NCBI GenBank assembly: GCA_016234595.1 | Contig: JACRBG010000035.1 | Coordinates: forward strand, 124,001-188,000 | DNA length: 64,000 nucleotides | From: Chloroflexota bacterium | GTDB taxonomy: Bacteria > Chloroflexota > Anaerolineae > Aggregatilineales > J027 | Reading direction: 5' to 3' | Part shown: piece after piece, positions 63,948 to 64,000 of the stretch | Layout: every line of letters starts with the position of its first letter | Position numbering within the stretch: position 1 is the first letter of the stretch | Made by a program: the position numbers and the translations under genes | The notes under the pieces: model-generated | Database searches by the model: none | What the model saw: only the letters and a program-made list of their open reading frames with translations | What the model was told of the DNA's origin: nothing

Positions 63948-64000
63948 TTATGTGCAGTCCACGCAGAGGGTCGGTGGGGGTGGCTGCGTATAGGTCGCGG
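63948..64000 (-). CDS. Possible 3' end of a minus-strand gene
   Basis: One frame reads a short Pro/Cys-containing tail (PPPPTLCVDCT) to a TAA at 63950-63948. Too little sequence is present to assign it, and chance is not excluded. Confidence 0.25.
   Translation of the reverse strand, partial: ATYTQPPPPTLCVDCT

Noticed and set aside
1-64000. tRNA genes, CRISPR arrays, insertion sequences or prophage
   Set aside because: No cloverleaf with a TTCGA arm, no regular repeat-spacer array and no transposase or integrase was seen on reading; a tRNAscan and profile search would be needed for certainty.

Overview
The window reads as chromosomal DNA of a free-living bacterium, most likely a member of the phylum Chloroflexota (Anaerolineae-like). 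This is an inference from gene content, not a search result. The hints are secreted and lipoprotein genes with Thr/Pro-rich linkers, a DICT-domain histidine kinase, PPC-domain exoproteins, a fused glycyl-tRNA synthetase, and RNA regulators best known from Bacillota. Coding density is high. No tRNA, rRNA, CRISPR array, transposase or integrase was recognised.

Layout. 1-0.8 kb: 3' end of a penicillin-binding protein. 0.8-3.4 kb: minus-strand threonyl-tRNA synthetase operon with a strong promoter, a T-box riboswitch and a small unknown ORF. 3.4-7.8 kb: DICT histidine kinase, unknown protein, flippase-like membrane protein and glycosyltransferase. 7.9-11.5 kb: biotin carrier protein, secreted cyclophilin, AIM24-like protein and a secreted protein. 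11.8-14.0 kb: plus-strand cluster of two unknowns and an alpha/beta hydrolase. 14.0-27.4 kb: long minus-strand run (small ORF, isocitrate dehydrogenase, rhomboid, TPR protein, hydrolase, DsbA-cyclophilin fusion lipoprotein, GNAT, GT4, two large GT39-like membrane proteins, galE, Zn-phospholipase-like protein), suggesting cell-envelope polysaccharide or glycoprotein assembly. 27.5-33.0 kb: plus-strand NfeD protease, Ser/Thr kinase with TPRs, DsbA-like lipoprotein and DUF4291. 33.0-39.7 kb: minus-strand DUF1349, fused GlyRS, Zn-peptidase, CtpA protease and CoA-transferase alpha. 39.8-42.3 kb: RluD, Nth and DUF488. 42.3-43.1 kb: a foreign-looking BRO-N-like/PD-(D/E)XK protein. 43.4-45.7 kb: glmS preceded by a glmS ribozyme. 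45.7-54.7 kb: minus-strand run of acyltransferase, pseudouridine synthase, two PPC exoproteins, two paralogous esterases flanking two small cytosolic genes, and a BON protein. 54.9-60.5 kb: dnaG-rpoD, a small membrane protein and a degenerate-protease lipoprotein. 60.7-63.8 kb: CoA-transferase beta, thioesterase and acyl-CoA ligase.

The most notable items are RNA- and repeat-level. They are a glmS ribozyme with two extra hairpins, a complete thrS T-box with promoter and terminator, a dispersed GTAGGGG...CCCTTTT palindrome family used as terminators and also found inside a gene, a second dispersed hairpin repeat pair with a compensatory base change, and an in-frame palindromic insertion in a GT39 gene. 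At protein level the most unusual are the BRO-N/nuclease fusion, a thioredoxin-fold/cyclophilin fusion that lost its catalytic arginine, a pseudo-gluzincin lipoprotein, and an immunity-like gene pair between duplicated esterases.
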